A DNA stretch of 64,000 nt from positions 3,177,788-3,241,787 of the forward strand of contig NZ_KI783301.1 in NCBI RefSeq assembly GCF_000510645.1. Direction: 5' to 3'. Position 1 is the stretch's first letter, and every line of letters begins with the position of its first letter. The position numbers and the translations under genes were made by a program. Origin of the DNA: Thermicanus aegyptius DSM 12793. GTDB taxonomy: Bacteria > Bacillota > Bacilli > Thermicanales > Thermicanaceae. The notes beneath the pieces are model-generated. The model saw nothing but the letters and a program-made list of their open reading frames with translations. It was not told the origin of the DNA and ran no database searches. Shown here piece after piece: positions 37,001-45,611 of the stretch.

Positions 37001-37403
37001 TTACCCCATAGCGGCGAAACTCCAGGAAGATTTCCTCCAGTTGATCGCCAAAACCGGGTTGTTCCACCGCCTGCCGGAAAGCAACCAGTTCATGCCGATG
37101 CTCCAAAAGATAGCGATATAAGACCAGTTTCACCCCGAGGCGGCTCATGGGTTTTCTCGTGCTCCCCCCTAATTCTGTGAAGAGCCGCTGGGCTAAGCGG
37201 CGAAAACTGTAGACCTGCGCCCGGATCATCCCCGGCAGGCGGGAGTCAAGGAGCGCCCGCTCCGCCTGAAACTTCGCCTGTTCCGGCACCAGATAGATCA
37301 AAGGAGGGCCCATCGGCCTTTCTTCCAGTTCCTTGCGGATCTCCTCCAGCATCTCTTCACTCTTACCGCTGCCTGCTCGACCTAGGATCAATCGTAGAGA
37401 CAT
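34011..37403 (-). CDS. addB: ATP-dependent nuclease subunit AddB
   Basis: The 1130-residue partner of AddA begins MSLRLILGRAGSGKSEEM (Walker A) and ends with a RecB-family nuclease domain (LRILDYKSSF). YYACPFSHFAAYG before it and CTYCLYQSVCQ after it supply the four iron-sulfur cysteines known for AddB. The ATG at 37403 follows AGAGGGGAGAAGG; a GTG six codons upstream is possible. It heads the addB-addA-sbcD-sbcC strand. Confidence 0.95.
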   Translation of the reverse strand: MSLRLILGRAGSGKSEEMLEEIRKELEERPMGPPLIYLVPEQAKFQAERALLDSRLPGMIRAQVYSFRRLAQRLFTELGGSTRKPMSRLGVKLVLYRYLLEHRHELVAFRQAVEQPGFGDQLEEIFLEFRRYGVSPEELKASISLLDLEEKGSESLKGKLHDFSLIYKDAVAHLEGKYLDSEETLRLLAQMIPKAPSLRKAEVWVDGFIRFTPREMSVLGALITTVRRVTISLPVDEGGLFRIPALTRDRLQQLAEKSGVPVEVIRWEEKKENGRGALSYLEAHYEELGAPPFPFEPGEISLSEAVNRRAEVEGVARRIREFVRTGKARWREIGVLVGDMAAYGDLIRTLFQDDEIPFFLDERRPMLHHPLVELVRSALEVIREGWPSEALFRMVKTDLFPGWVTKKTGRENGRRALDRLENLILEFGITGPRWKKECWGISTPPERIKEGERLRQWMVRPLMELEQELTQATHVRQRLEAIYRFLIQLKVPEKLEVWMEEEREEGKVEEAREHEQVWQAFLNLLDQMEEGLGEEELSEDLFFNLFEKGLAEQNFALIPPAMDQVLVGTLSRTRSYSPKILFLVGVNDGLIPKVFREEGLLLDQERKSLSAKGVPLSPLAEERLQEEELYLYLALANPRDHLALSYSLADEEGRALQPSSLISRLIHLFPKLRPQLYTSGSLISHPRRTLSHLTVRLREWKKGYPLHPTWLKVYNWFRTRPNWEESLERALGSLFYRNQETDIGRETARRLYGNPLKGSISRLEKYYACPFSHFAAYGLALQERKRFRLELADIGTLYHEALRLLASRIMESGRQWGDLSQDELLQLADGAVEAVSLSLQHEILTSTNRYRYLKGRLHRVVKRTASVLGEQARRSRFETKEIELLFGEGGKLPPLRITLPNGFDLVLEGRIDRVDLAEEGENLYLRILDYKSSFHDLDLGEVYFGLSLQMVAYLDALLDLSRDWLGKEAIPAGILYFHVHHPLLLLPMGAEQARIDKEMTKRFKMRGLLLADQQVIQLMDTRLIQGTSEILPVGRKKDGSFYNSSRVAGKEQFAALRAHVRSLIRQAALEMTEGKVAISPYQYKKKRACTYCLYQSVCQFDNRLEENQPRLLRVKEEKIWQNLLEGGPSQ

Positions 37404-37618
37404 CCTTCTCCCCTCTCCCACGGCAAACCGCGCTTTTCATCGTACCTCTTCCGTGCAAGTTAAAGCGCACATATATTTGTATCTCTATCCTAACGCATCG
37501 ATCCCCCTTATACAAGGGGAACAGGAAAGAAAAAAGCATCTTTGCCGGAAAACTTGGGAACTCTAGGAAAATAGAACAGGAATCTACATCAACTCTTAGG
37601 AGTTGGAAAGGAATCGAG

Positions 37619-38698
37619 ATGAAAGACGACTATTCCTCCATCAATACTCTTCATGCGGGGTTGCTCATGCTCACCTCCGCCGGGTTATACAACCATGTGA
37701 TGGTGATTCCCCATCTCCTCGCCTCCTCGGGAAGAGATGCTTGGTTTTCATCCCTCCTCGCCGCATTTCCTCTCCTCCTGCTCCTCTTCCTTCTCTCCTA
37801 TCTGATGAAGAGGATGGAGGGAACTCCCCTTTACGTATGGGTCAGGGAGCGGGGCGGGAGAATCATGGCCGGAGGGCTCTCCTTCCTCTTCGCTCTCTAC
37901 CTCTTCCTGCAAATCTACATCACCATAAAAGAGATGATCCACTGGACCATCTTTACCTATCTGACGGAAGTCCCCAACTGGGTTTTAAATCTCTTTTTTC
38001 TTCTGGCGGTGGGAGCGGCTCTCTACGGGGGCTTAACCACCATCACGATCACCAATATCATCCTCCTTCCCGTCATTATCCTCCTCGGTTTCTTCGTTGC
38101 AACCGGCAATGTACCGAATAAAGATTATTCCCTGCTCTTCCCGCTGCTGGAAAACGGGGTTACCCCCCTACTGCGCGGCATTCTTTATACCATGTCGGGT
38201 TTTTCGGAGATTGCCCTCCTTTTGCTCCTTCTCCCTTATGTAAAAAAGAGGATCCATTTCACCGGTCTTTTTCTCCTCAGTCTTTCGTTCATTTGGCTTC
38301 TTCTCGGTCCGCTTACGGGGGCCATCGCAATATTTGGACCTAAAGAGGGAAGCATGCTCCGCTTTCCCGCCTATGAGGAATGGTCCATCGTATCCATCGG
38401 CACCATCTTAACCCACGTCGACTACCTGGCGATCAACCAATGGCTCTCCGGAGCTTTGATCCGCGTATCCCTGCTCAGCTATCTTCTCCTCTCCCTCTTT
38501 CCTGCAGCGGATAAAAGCATTTGGAGAAAAAGGGGGCTATTATTCTTCCTGATCTTATTCTTCCTAAGCTCCATTCCCATTCCCGATACAACCTTCTTTG
38601 TGTGGCAAAAAAGATCCCTTCTTTTTACCTTCTATCTTTTGCTTCTTCTCCTATTCTTCCTCTTCATTTTGGCGGTTAAGGGAAAAAAGCGTGCATAA
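37619..38698 (+). CDS. gerAB: Spore germinant receptor B subunit (GerAB family)
   Basis: The 359-residue integral membrane protein has about ten helices and belongs to the APC-type spore germination permeases that bind the germinant. It starts with the N-terminal stretch INTLHAGLLMLTSAGLYNHV. AAAGGAATCGAG precedes the ATG. Unlike gerA of Bacillus subtilis, the B gene comes first here. Expression should be in the forespore, but no clear sigma-G promoter was found. Confidence 0.88.
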   Translation: MKDDYSSINTLHAGLLMLTSAGLYNHVMVIPHLLASSGRDAWFSSLLAAFPLLLLLFLLSYLMKRMEGTPLYVWVRERGGRIMAGGLSFLFALYLFLQIYITIKEMIHWTIFTYLTEVPNWVLNLFFLLAVGAALYGGLTTITITNIILLPVIILLGFFVATGNVPNKDYSLLFPLLENGVTPLLRGILYTMSGFSEIALLLLLLPYVKKRIHFTGLFLLSLSFIWLLLGPLTGAIAIFGPKEGSMLRFPAYEEWSIVSIGTILTHVDYLAINQWLSGALIRVSLLSYLLLSLFPAADKSIWRKRGLLFFLILFFLSSIPIPDTTFFVWQKRSLLFTFYLLLLLLFFLFILAVKGKKRA

Positions 38699-38820
38699 CT
38701 TCCTTTCGCTGTGGGGAAAGGGCTTTTGATGTGCAAAGAGGAGCGGCAAAAACCGGGGAGAAAGAGGAATGGCGCCGGTATGCCGGGGGAAAATAGAACC
38801 GGAATCGGTAAGCCTTATGG

Positions 38821-40467
38821 ATGAGTTCATATAAATCGATGGATGCAGGCTTTACCGTTCAAAAAAAGTTTCAAGAAAGGAGCGAGGAGCTTCTTCGTTT
38901 CCTTCGGAGAAAGAATGAAAGCTCCCTGGATTCCATGAAGAAAAAAAAAGAGTCACAACAAGAAAGACAAAAAGCGAGCGAACCGGGACACGTCAAAGAG
39001 TGGCAACCTTCCACCCAGTTGCAAGAAAATGAGCGATTCCTAAAAAAAGAGCTGCACGGCTGTGAAGATGTAAAGTGGCATCCCATCGAAAAAGAGGGGA
39101 AAAATGTGGCTCTCCTTCTTTTTGCCGACGGCATGATCGACCAAGAATCCTTTACGTTCCGACTGATGCCTCAACTGAAGGAATGGATGAAAAACCTTCC
39201 ACAGGGAGAAAAAGAGGTGAAGGAAAACATTCCGTTTCCCCTCAACGCTTTCCCTACTCCTGTGAAGATGGAGGAATTGATGGAAGGATTGTTTAGTGGC
39301 ATGGCTCTCCTCCTCATCGACGGGATGAAAGAGATCTTCTTCCTTCCTCTCTCCCATCCCCCGAAGCGGAACCCGGAAGAGTCAAAGACTCAAATCTCCA
39401 TCCTGGGGCCTCGGGACGGATTCACCGAAGAAATCGGCGTCAATATTGCTCTGATCCGAAAACGGCTAAAAACCTCATCCTTGAAGGTAGAGTTCTATGA
39501 TTTCGGCCACCGTTCCCACACCCGGGTGGCCCTCCTCTATATGGGAGATATTTTAAATCCCGGGATCCTCCAACAGTTGAAGGAACGTCTCGCCGACGTA
39601 GATCTCGATCTCTTGAGCAGCCATCGGCAATTGGCCGATTTTCTCATTCGATCCCCGTTTAACCTCTTCCCCATCTTCTCTTACTCAGGGCGGCCCGATT
39701 ATGCGGTCGAGTCCCTCATCCGTGGACGTTTCATCCTCCTCGTGGATGGGGTCCCTTTAGCCCTGATTGGCCCGATCAATTTTTACTTTCTGTTGCATAG
39801 CCCGGAAGATCCCTATTACATGAATCTGCCCATTTCTTTCGCCCGCATCCTCCGCATCGCAGCCTTCCTGATCTCCATCTTTATGCCTGGTTTTTGGATT
39901 GCTCTTTCCACCCATCACCAGGATATGATCCCCCTCCCCCTATTGGCGACCACCATTGTGGACCGGAAAGGGGTTCCCTTCCCGGCAGGGGTCGAGGCTT
40001 TTGTGATGGCCTTCCTCTTCTCCCTCCTCGTGGAAGCCGGTTTTCGTCTTCCTTCAGGCATCGGTCAGACCCTCTCCGTCGTGGGCGGCTTAATCATTGG
40101 AGATGCGGCCATCGCGGCGGGAATTACCAGCCCGATCCTGGTCGTGGTCATTTCCATCTCCGCCGTTGCCTCCTTTGCATTGGTCAATCAAAATTTGGTG
40201 CTGATCGTCTCCATCCTGCGCCTTTTCTCCCTGGCGATGGGGACCTTCTTCGGCATCTTCGGATTTCTTCTCTCCGCCTATTATCTGGTGATCATCCTCG
40301 CCAACATGCGCCCCTTTGGTCTCCCCTATCTTGCCCCGCTGCCGGGCTCGGGAGCGAAGGACCTCAGCAAAGCATTCCTCGTCCCAAAGAGAAAATGGGT
40401 GAAACGCCGCCCCATTTTCTTAAAGACCGTCGATCCCACTCGAAAAAAAGAGGGGAGTGAGCCATAA
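38821..40467 (+). CDS. gerAA: Spore germinant receptor A subunit (GerAA family)
   Basis: The 548-residue protein has a long hydrophilic N-terminus rich in Lys/Glu/Gln (residues 1-80), then the conserved GerA core (SLIRGRFILLVDGVPLALIGP, PLPLLATTIVDRKGVPFPAGVEAFVMAFLFSLLVEAGFRLP split by others) and about five membrane helices. It forms the receptor with GerAB and GerAC in the spore inner membrane. The ribosome site is weak. The charged N-terminal extension is longer than in many family members. Confidence 0.92.
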   Translation: MSSYKSMDAGFTVQKKFQERSEELLRFLRRKNESSLDSMKKKKESQQERQKASEPGHVKEWQPSTQLQENERFLKKELHGCEDVKWHPIEKEGKNVALLLFADGMIDQESFTFRLMPQLKEWMKNLPQGEKEVKENIPFPLNAFPTPVKMEELMEGLFSGMALLLIDGMKEIFFLPLSHPPKRNPEESKTQISILGPRDGFTEEIGVNIALIRKRLKTSSLKVEFYDFGHRSHTRVALLYMGDILNPGILQQLKERLADVDLDLLSSHRQLADFLIRSPFNLFPIFSYSGRPDYAVESLIRGRFILLVDGVPLALIGPINFYFLLHSPEDPYYMNLPISFARILRIAAFLISIFMPGFWIALSTHHQDMIPLPLLATTIVDRKGVPFPAGVEAFVMAFLFSLLVEAGFRLPSGIGQTLSVVGGLIIGDAAIAAGITSPILVVVISISAVASFALVNQNLVLIVSILRLFSLAMGTFFGIFGFLLSAYYLVIILANMRPFGLPYLAPLPGSGAKDLSKAFLVPKRKWVKRRPIFLKTVDPTRKKEGSEP

Positions 40468-40473
40468 CAAAAG

Positions 40474-41652
40474 ATGTCCCAACTCTCTTCATCTCGCCCG
40501 ATTTTCCGTCTAAAACTCCTGATCTCCCTTATGTTTTTTCTACTGCCCACCGGTTGCCTCAACATGGAAGAGCCGGAGAATATGTTCTACATTTACGCCG
40601 TTGGGGTCGATTATGACGAAAAAAAGGGGGAATATATCCTCTACGGCCAGGCGCTCAACTTTCAAAGTATCGCCAAGACCGGAAGCATCGGAGGATCCGG
40701 CGGGGAAAAAGGAAATGTACAACTATGGGTAGGAGTGGGGAGAGGAATCACCATGGATGGCGCAATCCAAAGCATGATGATTACCTCCCAGCGCCGCCTC
40801 TATTGGGGGCATCTCAACGCCATCATCCTCACGGAAAACCTGATGCGCCACGGCGTTCATGACGTTTTTGATTTAACCGCCCGCTTCAATGAACCCAAAT
40901 ATACCGTTTGGCTTTTCGCCACGGCAGATAGCCCCCTGAAGATCCTTTCTTCCATGCCGATCTTGAACGAGTCGCCGGTAAAATCAATTATTGGGGACCC
41001 GCACCAGCTTTATGAGACCATTTCCGTCGTGCCGCCGGTTCGCCTTCATCGGCTTACCGCCTATATGAAAGAACCGGGAGGGATGCCTTCCCTGATTCAT
41101 CTCACCACCACCTCTTCCTATTGGCGGGAAAACCGGAAAAAACAACTAAACCTTTATGTAGATGGGGCAAGTTTTATCCGAAAGGGAAAGTTTGTCTCCA
41201 CCTTAAAGACAAAAGAGATCTTGGGGTTGCGTTGGATGATCAAGGAGGTTAAAAGACCCCGGATCTCCCTCTTGAAGGGAGACCGGCCTGTGGCCACCCT
41301 TTTGCCTTTCAACATCCGCCCCCAGGTTAAGGTCGTCGGCCAGGGGAATCATCCCGCCTTTGATGTGGAGATCCGGTTAAAGGCGACTCTCCTTCAACTG
41401 AGCCGGCCGCTTTCAACCGATCGATTGGAGAAGATGGCTGAAGAGCTGGTAAAAAAAGAGGTGCAGGAAACTTATCGGAATGCCGTGGCGAAGAAAGTGG
41501 ACCCTTATGGTCTCCTCCATCACCTCTATCACCAGGATCCCAAGAGGTGGAGGAAGATTCTCTCCTCCCGGTCGTTTTTTCCTCTAAAGAACGACTCCTT
41601 AAGGAGAATCACCGTCAAGGTGGAGATTCTCTCAACCGGAAAAGTGAAATAA
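40474..41652 (+). CDS. gerAC: Spore germinant receptor C subunit, lipoprotein (GerAC family)
   Basis: The 392-residue protein has a signal peptide and lipobox (LPTGC, Cys27), then VGVDYDEKKGEYILYGQALN and the late QETYRNAVAKKVDPYGL region typical of Ger(x)C. It is anchored on the outer face of the spore inner membrane. It lies six bases after gerAA and is followed at once by a terminator. Confidence 0.93.
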   Translation: MSQLSSSRPIFRLKLLISLMFFLLPTGCLNMEEPENMFYIYAVGVDYDEKKGEYILYGQALNFQSIAKTGSIGGSGGEKGNVQLWVGVGRGITMDGAIQSMMITSQRRLYWGHLNAIILTENLMRHGVHDVFDLTARFNEPKYTVWLFATADSPLKILSSMPILNESPVKSIIGDPHQLYETISVVPPVRLHRLTAYMKEPGGMPSLIHLTTTSSYWRENRKKQLNLYVDGASFIRKGKFVSTLKTKEILGLRWMIKEVKRPRISLLKGDRPVATLLPFNIRPQVKVVGQGNHPAFDVEIRLKATLLQLSRPLSTDRLEKMAEELVKKEVQETYRNAVAKKVDPYGLLHHLYHQDPKRWRKILSSRSFFPLKNDSLRRITVKVEILSTGKVK

Positions 41653-41673
41653 GGAGGGAGATACCCCCTCCTT
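41651..41673 (+). terminator. Terminator after gerAC
   Basis: AAGGAGGG and CCCTCCTT enclose a short loop, followed by ATCTCTTCTCGTTTTCC. It closes the gerA operon and faces rsfA on the other strand. Confidence 0.7.
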
Positions 41674-41689
41674 ATCTCTTCTCGTTTTC

Positions 41690-42286
41690 CTAGAGAACAC
41701 GTTCCAAATTGCCGTTTCTGTCCATCTTAAATACGGGGGTCTCCTCTTGCCCTTCCCCCAAGACCACCATCTTCCTCGCCCGCTCCATGATCTGCAGCAA
41801 GGTCTTATAATCGTCGTTTACCGTCTTGGCGGAAGAGTATTCTTCTTTCATCTTCTTGTTCTCCTCTGTTAATCTGCCAATCTCCCTCTCCTTCTCTTTC
41901 AACTCCCCTTCCAATTGATGCGCCTTTTTTGTCAATTCCTGCAAAACCGCCTTTTGATCTTTCAGAAAGCGGATCACCGCTTCCATATTAAGATCGGCCA
42001 ACGTTTCGTCCTCCTGGTCTGAGAGAGAAAACGTACGACGAATGGTGACACGGCTTTTTTTCAACTTCTGCCGCTGTATCTTCGCCAAGGCGATCGCCTC
42101 TTTATACGATTTCCGGACGGTGCTGTTCCAGCGGAAACCACAAGCGGCGGCGGTGCGCCCCATCTTCTCTCCCACTTCTTCAAAAGCGGCCAACTGGGTA
42201 CTCCCTTCCCGAATGTGTCGAAGTACCGTCTCGGCGAGCAACAGATCATCTTCCTCGGTCCATGCATCTTGTCGATTGGCTACCAT
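41690..42286 (-). CDS. rsfA: RsfA-family prespore transcription regulator
   Basis: A 198-residue protein with an N-terminal Myb/SANT-like domain (RQDAWTEEDDLLLAETVLRHIREGSTQLAAFEEVGEKMGRTAAACGFRWN, split by turns) and a C-terminal coiled coil of ~60 residues. RsfA tunes sigma-F-dependent genes in the forespore of Bacillus. Here it faces the gerA operon and is divergent from tgl, another sporulation gene. Confidence 0.85.
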   Translation of the reverse strand: MVANRQDAWTEEDDLLLAETVLRHIREGSTQLAAFEEVGEKMGRTAAACGFRWNSTVRKSYKEAIALAKIQRQKLKKSRVTIRRTFSLSDQEDETLADLNMEAVIRFLKDQKAVLQELTKKAHQLEGELKEKEREIGRLTEENKKMKEEYSSAKTVNDDYKTLLQIMERARKMVVLGEGQEETPVFKMDRNGNLERVL

Positions 42287-42440
42287 TTTTCATTCTCCTT
42301 TTTCTTCATATCATTCTATATATACTAGTAATGTAGTATGAACGAAAAAGGTGAATCTTAAACATCTATTTTGGGATGCACCCCTTCCATCTTCCTGAAT
42401 AGATTAAAATAGGCGTTTTTAAGAAAGGAGGAGGGAATCG

Positions 42441-43211
42441 ATGATTGGGTTGGCCGGTCTGGGATTTAGTCCCAACCGCTTCCTCGAAGAGGCCCGACTC
42501 TCCCCCATGGAAAAGAAGATCTTCCTCGCCATGCTGCACAGTGAAGGAGCCTACGTCTACCCCTCTTTGCATACTCTCCGTTTCGAGCTTCGCCTTCGGG
42601 AGGCAACCGTAGAATCAGCCAAGCTCCTCGATGCAACCCCGGCCGGTTTTGCCTCCTTTGCCGCCTCCCGTTGCAATCCGCAGTATTGGAATCGGACCAG
42701 GGAAGGGGGATTCCGCTTGAAGGAAGGGGTAGAACCGGCCACCGCACTTCTCGATATCTTTGAAAACGGGGAAAAATACGCGTTCGAATGTGCCACCGCC
42801 GTGGTGATCGTCCTCTATCGGTCGGTCTTAACCCTCCTCGGCCGGGAAACGTTTAACCGACTCTTTGCCGGTCTCTATCTCTGGGACTGGAAGGTGGACC
42901 GGGACCTTGGATTAACGACCCGCAAAGATGTGGATTACTACCCTGGCGACATCCTCTACTTCGCCAATCCGGACTATGACCCGCGCACCCCTCACTGGCA
43001 GGGAGAGAATACGATCCTCTTAGACGATAACCTCTACTATGGGCACGGGATAGGCATTACCACCCGGGAAGAGATCATTCGCTTCTTGAACCGCTACCGG
43101 AAGCCGGGTTCCTCACTGTCCGCCGGCATGAAAAATGCGGCTTCCCGTCCCAGCTATCGTTATCTCGCCCAATTCTCCCCGGAAATAAGAGGAGCGGTTC
43201 TCCTCTCGTAA
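42441..43211 (+). CDS. tgl: Spore-coat protein-glutamine gamma-glutamyltransferase Tgl
   Basis: The 256-residue enzyme cross-links coat proteins through glutamine-lysine bonds. The catalytic cysteine lies in YAFECATAVVIV (Cys117, equivalent to Cys116 in Bacillus subtilis). Later blocks are GDILYFANPDYDP and YGHGIGI with the histidine. AAGGAGGAGGG sits five bases before the ATG. Confidence 0.93.
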   Translation: MIGLAGLGFSPNRFLEEARLSPMEKKIFLAMLHSEGAYVYPSLHTLRFELRLREATVESAKLLDATPAGFASFAASRCNPQYWNRTREGGFRLKEGVEPATALLDIFENGEKYAFECATAVVIVLYRSVLTLLGRETFNRLFAGLYLWDWKVDRDLGLTTRKDVDYYPGDILYFANPDYDPRTPHWQGENTILLDDNLYYGHGIGITTREEIIRFLNRYRKPGSSLSAGMKNAASRPSYRYLAQFSPEIRGAVLLS

Positions 43212-43227
43212 ACGGGAACCGCTCCTC
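43189..43227. terminator. Bidirectional terminator between tgl and the DedA gene
   Basis: A perfect 12-bp inverted repeat (GAGGAGCGGTTC/GAACCGCTCCTC) has the tgl stop codon in its loop and ends three bases from the dedA stop. No U run follows on either strand, so termination strength is uncertain. Confidence 0.6.
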
Positions 43228-43229
43228 TG

Positions 43230-43829
43230 CTACTGCGCCTTTCCTTTCTCGCTCTTTCGCACATAGAGGAAATAGAGAATAAACACCCCTACCGCCGCAG
43301 CGACAATATAGGGAAGATATTGTCCGGAAAGCTCCTTTACATGCATCCAATTGGCTCCGATCTGTTCGCCTACGATCAGGAAGAGGAATGACCAAGGGAT
43401 GATCGCCAACGTGGTGTATAAGATAAAAAGCCAGACTCCCATCTTGGCAATCCCCGCCGGTACCGAGATGGCGTGACGAACCACCGGAATGAAACGGGCG
43501 GCAAAGATCACCCCTGGGCCATATTTTTCGAACCATCGCTCGGCCACATCCAGATGCCTTTCATGGATGAGGAGATACTTCCCATATTTTTTTAACAAAG
43601 GCCTTCCTCCATAGTATCCGAGCCAATAGAGGAACAGCTGGGAGAAGACGCCGCCGATCGTTCCTGCCACCATCGCCCCGATGAAATGAATCTTGCCCTG
43701 CGCCACCAAAAACCCGCCGTAAGCCAGGACAATCTCGCTCGGAATCACCTCGATCATAAGACCCAGCATGATGCCCAGATATCCCAAATCGGCTAAAAAG
43801 GTGAGTACTCCGTAAATAAAAGATTCCAT
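43230..43829 (-). CDS. DedA-family (VTT/SNARE-associated) membrane protein
   Basis: A 199-residue protein with IEVIPSEIVLAYGGFLVAQG, GGVFSQLFLYWLGYYGG, and the conserved FIPVVRHAISVPAGIAKM motif near residue 115. The family includes flippases for undecaprenyl phosphate and other lipids. Four to five helices are visible. AAGGGAGCG precedes the ATG. Confidence 0.9.
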   Translation of the reverse strand: MESFIYGVLTFLADLGYLGIMLGLMIEVIPSEIVLAYGGFLVAQGKIHFIGAMVAGTIGGVFSQLFLYWLGYYGGRPLLKKYGKYLLIHERHLDVAERWFEKYGPGVIFAARFIPVVRHAISVPAGIAKMGVWLFILYTTLAIIPWSFLFLIVGEQIGANWMHVKELSGQYLPYIVAAAVGVFILYFLYVRKSEKGKAQ

Positions 43830-43997
43830 GTGACGCTCCCTTCATGCTTCCCGAGAATTTCTCAGGTCTTCATCGCTCCGGGTGTTTCATCCCTTTTGGG
43901 ATATCCCTCTGTTCAATCCTCCCTATTATACATCCCGAAAAATGAAAAACCCATGAAAAATCTCTTACACTTAGGTAAGAATCCATAAAAATAGAAG

Positions 43998-44032
43998 GGG
44001 CTTCCTTCTCTTTTGCAAAAGAGGGAAAGCCC
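43998..44032 (-). terminator. Terminator after the CNNM/CBS gene
   Basis: GGGCTTTCC…GGAAGCCC with an inner TCTTTTGCAAAAGA palindrome is followed by CTTCTATTTTT on the minus strand, 14 bases past the stop. Confidence 0.8.
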
Positions 44033-44045
44033 ACGTCTTGCCTCG

Positions 44046-45368
44046 TCATCCTGCTGCCGCTTCATCCACAAGGGTATCTTCAGTAGGAGAGAGGAGATGA
44101 ACGGTAAGCCGGGAGATGCGGAGCTGATCCATCTCTTCGATGATAAACTCGGCCCGTTGATCGTACAAAACCCGTTGACCCTTGCGCGGCGGGATCTCGA
44201 CTTGGGAATAGACCCATCCCCCGATGGTATCGTAGTCCTCGCATTCGATTTTTAGATGAAATTGTTCGTTCACTTCATCGATCAGAAGACGACCGTCAAT
44301 CGACCACGTTTCTTCGCCCTTCTTCTCCACCGGCGGGCGCTCCTCGTCAAATTCGTCCTGGATCTCCCCGACGATCTCCTCCAGGATATCCTCCAAGGTG
44401 ACCAGCCCCGATGTCCCTCCGTATTCATCGATCAGGATGCACATCTCCGTCTTTTTTTTCTGCATGATCTTTAAAAGCTTGCTGATCTGGATGGAGTCCG
44501 GCACCTTTGTGATGGGACGGACAAGCCGGCGGATATCCTTCACCTGGTCGTTTTTCCATAAATCTTTAATGTGAATAAACCCGATGATGTGATCCTTATC
44601 GGGATCGCAGAGGGGATAGCGGGTATGCATCTCTTTGAAGGTAATCTCCCGATTCTCCTCATAGGTATTCTCGGTATAAAGGCAAACCATCTCCGTCCGG
44701 GGGATCATAATCTCCCGGGCGTGGGTCTCGGAAAATTCAAAGATGTTGTCTACCAAGGTTAATTCCGTATTGTCAATGAAGCCACTCTCATGGCTCTCTT
44801 TCATCAAGAGGCGAATTTCCTCTTCGGTGTGGGCGGACTGATGATCCGTCTCCGGTTTAAATCCCAGCAACCGTAGAAATAGATTGGCCGCCTCGTTTAG
44901 AATCCAGATGAACGGAAACATGATCACATAGAAGAGATGAAGCGGCCGGGCCGCCCATAGGGCGATCGCTTCCGATTGTTGAATGGCCATGCTCTTCGGC
45001 GCCAATTCCCCGAGGATGATGTGAAGTGCCGTGATGAGGGAAAAGGCGATCACAAAAGAGAGGGTGTGAAGGATGGCCTCTGAAGTGCCAAGCCCCATCA
45101 GTGCTAAAAGCGGCCGTATCATATCGGCCACGGCCGGCTCCCCTACCCAACCTAATCCCAGGGAGGCCAGGGTAATGCCCAGCTGCGTTGCCGATAAATA
45201 TGCGTTTAAATTGGCAACGATATTCCGAGCAATCTTCGCCTTATGATTCCCTGCCTGAATCAAGGTCTCGATGCGCGTATTCCTTACTTTCACAATGGCA
45301 AACTCGGCTGCCACAAAAAAGCCGTTGAGAAAGACAAGGAAGAATACCAGACCAATGTTAAACCACAT
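44046..45368 (-). CDS. CNNM-type transporter with CBS pair and CorC_HlyC domain
   Basis: The protein (440 residues from an ATG at 45368) has an N-terminal CNNM membrane domain (FVAAEFAIVKVRNTR, three to four helices) and two CBS domains (EIMIPRTEMV, DEYGGTSGLVTLEDILEEIVGEIQDE). A C-terminal CorC_HlyC domain follows. The family exports or balances Mg2+ or Co2+. The start is uncertain: the frame runs to 45455 but has no clear ribosome site, and TTG codons just upstream of the ATG are possible. The leader (45369-45545) can fold into hairpins, but I recognise no riboswitch. Confidence 0.88.
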   Translation of the reverse strand: MWFNIGLVFFLVFLNGFFVAAEFAIVKVRNTRIETLIQAGNHKAKIARNIVANLNAYLSATQLGITLASLGLGWVGEPAVADMIRPLLALMGLGTSEAILHTLSFVIAFSLITALHIILGELAPKSMAIQQSEAIALWAARPLHLFYVIMFPFIWILNEAANLFLRLLGFKPETDHQSAHTEEEIRLLMKESHESGFIDNTELTLVDNIFEFSETHAREIMIPRTEMVCLYTENTYEENREITFKEMHTRYPLCDPDKDHIIGFIHIKDLWKNDQVKDIRRLVRPITKVPDSIQISKLLKIMQKKKTEMCILIDEYGGTSGLVTLEDILEEIVGEIQDEFDEERPPVEKKGEETWSIDGRLLIDEVNEQFHLKIECEDYDTIGGWVYSQVEIPPRKGQRVLYDQRAEFIIEEMDQLRISRLTVHLLSPTEDTLVDEAAAG

Positions 45369-45549
45369 AGGCAATGGGTCGCTATCCAAATGTTTTCCTA
45401 TTCTCCATGGGGTGATTCCCGGAACCTCCGTTGAAGAATAGGCGCACCTCCTCATTTTTTAAAGGATTCATTTCTGTGAAACTCCCTCACAAAACTAGGA
45501 GTCTCCCGGGAAAATCATATTAACTTTACAGAAATCTAAAATAATTATA

Positions 45550-45568
45550 GGGGAAGGCGCCCTTCCCC
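45550..45568 (-). terminator. Terminator after mntH
   Basis: GGGGAAGG and CCTTCCCC form a compact hairpin, followed on the minus strand by TATAATTATTTTAG. It lies about 40 bases past the mntH stop. Confidence 0.7.
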
Positions 45569-45611
45569 GTCAAGGTCATGTTAAAAATACCGAACATATG
45601 ATGTCCCTATA

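Noticed and set aside
45369-45545. M-box or yybP-ykoY riboswitch ahead of the CNNM gene
   Set aside because: The conserved sequence blocks of these classes could not be aligned to the leader, so it is reported only as an open structured-leader question.
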